A DNA stretch of 20,504 nucleotides from Rhizophagus sp. LPA8_4_AMF (Eukaryota; Glomeromycota; Glomeromycetes; Glomerales; Glomeraceae), in assembly GCA_021464525.1 (NCBI GenBank), contig JADRCO010001301.1, positions 1 to 20,504 of the forward strand, written 5' to 3'. The notes below the pieces were generated by a model, which was not told the DNA's origin, did not search any database, and worked only from the letters and a program-made list of their open reading frames with translations. Shown in pieces: positions 18,626-20,504 of the stretch. The position numbers and the translations under genes were made by a program. Every line of letters starts with the position of its first letter. The first letter of the stretch is position 1.

Positions 18626-20294
18626 ATGGACTTCAGTTTTCAGTTTGAAGAACTTGTACAGCTTGGATTTCGAAAGATAAGTGTAAATTTCTTTATTTTT
18701 TCATCTTGAGAACATCACTAACATTCCTTTTTACTCCATTTCTTTAGGAGACGCCTCTCTGGACCTGGATTTCAGCTTAGGTTATAAAAGTAAATTTGTT
18801 TTTATTTTTATTTGTCATTGGAAACGTTATTAATGTTCATTTTACTTTTTTTTCTTTAGGTAATGCCTTTCTAGACCTGGATTGTAAAAGGTAAGTTAAA
18901 GGCAGTTATTTTTTTGTTTAAGGAGTCTTACTAACACTTTTCCTGCTTCTTTTCTTTAGAAGACACCTTCCTGAACCTGGATTTTGGCCTGGGCTATGAA
19001 AGGTAAGATGGGTGGGAAACTTTTATTTTTTTTTAGTCTTTAAAACGTTACTAACATTCCATTTGCTTTTTTCTTAGAGAACACCCTTCTGACCTGAATT
19101 TTGGCTTAGATTATAAAAGGTAAGTTGGATGGTGGAGTTTTTCAATGTTTTTTTATTTTTGAAACATCATTAACGTTTCTTTTTATTTTCTCTTTTAGGG
19201 AACACCTTCCTGGACCTGGATTTCAGTTTGGTTAGAAAAGTAATAAGTTTGATTTTATTTTTTTTTCGTCATTGGGAATGTCATTAACGTTCATTTTATT
19301 TCTTTTTCTTTAGGGGACGCTTTCCTGGACCTGAATTTCAGCCTGAACTATGAAAAGTAAGGTGGGTGGGAATTTTTTGTTTTTTGTCTTTGGAATGTCA
19401 CTAACGTTCTATTTGCTTTTTTTCTTTAGAGAACACCTTTCTGATCCACATTTTGGCTTGGATTATGAAAGGTAAGTTTGGTGGTGGAGTTTTTTGGATT
19501 TTTTTTTGTCTTTGGGATGTCATTAACATTCCTTTTTATTTTCTTTTTTAGGGAACACCTTTCTGAATCTGGATTTTGACCTGGACTATAAAAGGTAAAG
19601 TAGGTGGAAAACTTTTTGTTTTTTTTTAGTCTTTGGAACGTCACTAACATTCCATTTGCTTTTTTTCTTTAGAGAACACCTTCCTGACCCAGATTTTGGC
19701 TTGGATTATGAAAGGTAAGTTTGGTGGTAGAGTTTTTCGGGTTTTTTTTTGTCTTTGGAATGTCATTAACGTTCCTTTTTCTTGTTTTCTTTAGGGATGC
19801 CTTCGATTTTGGCTTGGGCTTAAAGGTAAGCTGGAGTTGGAGGGTTTTTCTTTTTTTTTTGTCTCTGGAACGTCATTAACGTTCCTTTTTCTTTTTTTCT
19901 TTAGGGAACTCCCTTTTGGACTTGAATTTTGACTTGAATTATGAAAGGTTAGTTGGGTGGTGGGGTTTTTCTTTTTTTTTATCTCTGGGAACGTCATTAA
20001 CGTTCCTTTTTCTTTTTTTTCTTTAGGGAACGCCCTCTTGGACTTGAATTTCGTCTTGGATTATGAAAGGTAAGTTGAAGTGGGGTCATTTCGGTTTTAT
20101 TGGAACGTTACTAACGTTCCTCTTCTTTCTTTTCTTTAGGGAATACCAACCTGGACCTAGATTTCTGCTTAGGATATGAAGGTAAGTTGGGAGGCGGGAA
20201 TTTCATTTTTTTTGCCATTGGGAACATCATTAATGTTCCCTTTTTCTTTTTTTTTTAGGGAATGCTTTCCTGGACTTGGCTTGGATTTGAATTG
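18626..20294 (+). repeat. Tandem array of micro-exon/intron modules (~120-bp unit)
   Basis: About fifteen modules follow each other. Exon-like cores: 18626-18676 (ATG, MDFSFQFEELVQLGFRK), 18748-18789, 18860-18890, 18960-19002, 19078-19119, 19199-19239, 19314-19356, 19430-19471, 19552-19594, 19673-19714, 19795-19825, 19905-19947, 20027-20069, 20140-20181 and 20259-20293. Most are 41-43 nt. In one frame most read close to N-T-F-L-D-L-D-F-x-L-D-Y-E-R. Each is followed by GTAAGT or a variant, a G/T-rich stretch, a CATTAAC or CACTAAC branch-like word about 25-30 nt before the end, a pyrimidine tract and TTTAG. The first donor is damaged (GATAAGT). Joined exons do not keep one frame: cores 1-3 join openly, but the fourth brings a stop. 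It could be a decayed repeat-protein gene, a non-coding spliced transcript, or a satellite born from one exon-intron pair. Confidence 0.8.
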
Positions 20295-20504
20295 TAAGAT
20301 AGGAAGGAGAATTTTATTATTTTATTTTATTTTATTTTTTTTATTTGGGAATTCTTGCCTCTTTTTTTTAAAAAAAATAGGAATCTTAGTTTTAGGATTT
20401 TACAATAATAATAAAATAATGATTTATTTATAATAAAAATATACAAATGAATAATTTAAATATAAATGATTATCCATAAATACTCTTAACTTTAATTGCA
20501 TTTC
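20295..20504. other. AT-rich DNA after the micro-exon array
   Basis: TTTTATTTTATTTTATTTT pentamer repeats and A-runs follow the last module. TTATAATAAAAATA words near 20430 could act as a poly(A) region for a transcript of the array, but this is conjecture. No gene is visible. Confidence 0.35.

Noticed and set aside
19426..19997. Lysine-rich minus-strand frames in the micro-exon array
   Set aside because: They read the complement of the pyrimidine tracts (KKKK) and hairpins. Splice signals are oriented on the plus strand only.
18626..20294. CRISPR array
   Set aside because: The unit repeats along its whole length, with no unique spacers, and the genome is eukaryotic.
20176..20433. 85-codon plus-strand frame at the array end
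   Set aside because: It runs through donor, pyrimidine tract and acceptor of the last intron-like segment, so it is not an exon.

Overview
The window looks like nuclear DNA of an intron-rich, strongly AT-biased fungus. An arbuscular mycorrhizal fungus (Glomeromycotina, Rhizophagus-like) is the best guess. The reasons are very AT-rich intergenic DNA full of small inverted-repeat elements, many short introns (mostly 50-120 bp), a fungal BDF1-type double-bromodomain protein, and one minor-spliceosome (AT-AC) intron, a class lost in most well-studied fungi. The organism call is inference; no rRNA or other marker gene is present.

Layout. Positions 1-4272 are largely non-genic: a tandem array of about 80-bp hairpin units (1-475), GATCTGAT-type palindromes, a MITE-like element (1078-1226), and a less AT-rich patch (about 3050-4130) that seems to hold broken coding sequence. 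Positions 4273-8937 (+) hold a 22-exon importin-13/Kap122-type karyopherin whose exons join to exactly 2988 nt (995 aa). Positions 9787-12164 (+) hold a 6-exon BET/BDF1 protein (564 aa; two bromodomains, NET domain, acidic serine-rich tail). Positions 12726-14212 (+) hold the two 3' exons of an unrecognised charged, coiled-coil protein whose first exon I could not find. Positions 14465-15366 (-) hold a 4-exon YbaK-domain protein (229 aa), convergent with the preceding gene. Positions 15367-18600 are AT-rich non-coding DNA with several inverted-repeat elements and short tandem repeats.

Positions 18626-20294 hold the most unusual structure: about 15 tandem copies of a roughly 120-bp module. Each module looks like a micro-exon (31-43 nt, with an Asp/Leu/Phe-rich reading) followed by a complete intron, with a GTAAGT-like donor, a CTAAC/TTAAC branch-like site inside a small hairpin, a pyrimidine tract and TTTAG. 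Splice signals are better kept than the joined reading frame.

The three complete genes are housekeeping functions: nuclear transport, acetyl-histone reading and (by family) editing of mischarged tRNA. Nothing suggests they act as a cluster. The findings most worth following are the micro-exon array and the AT-AC intron in the importin gene.
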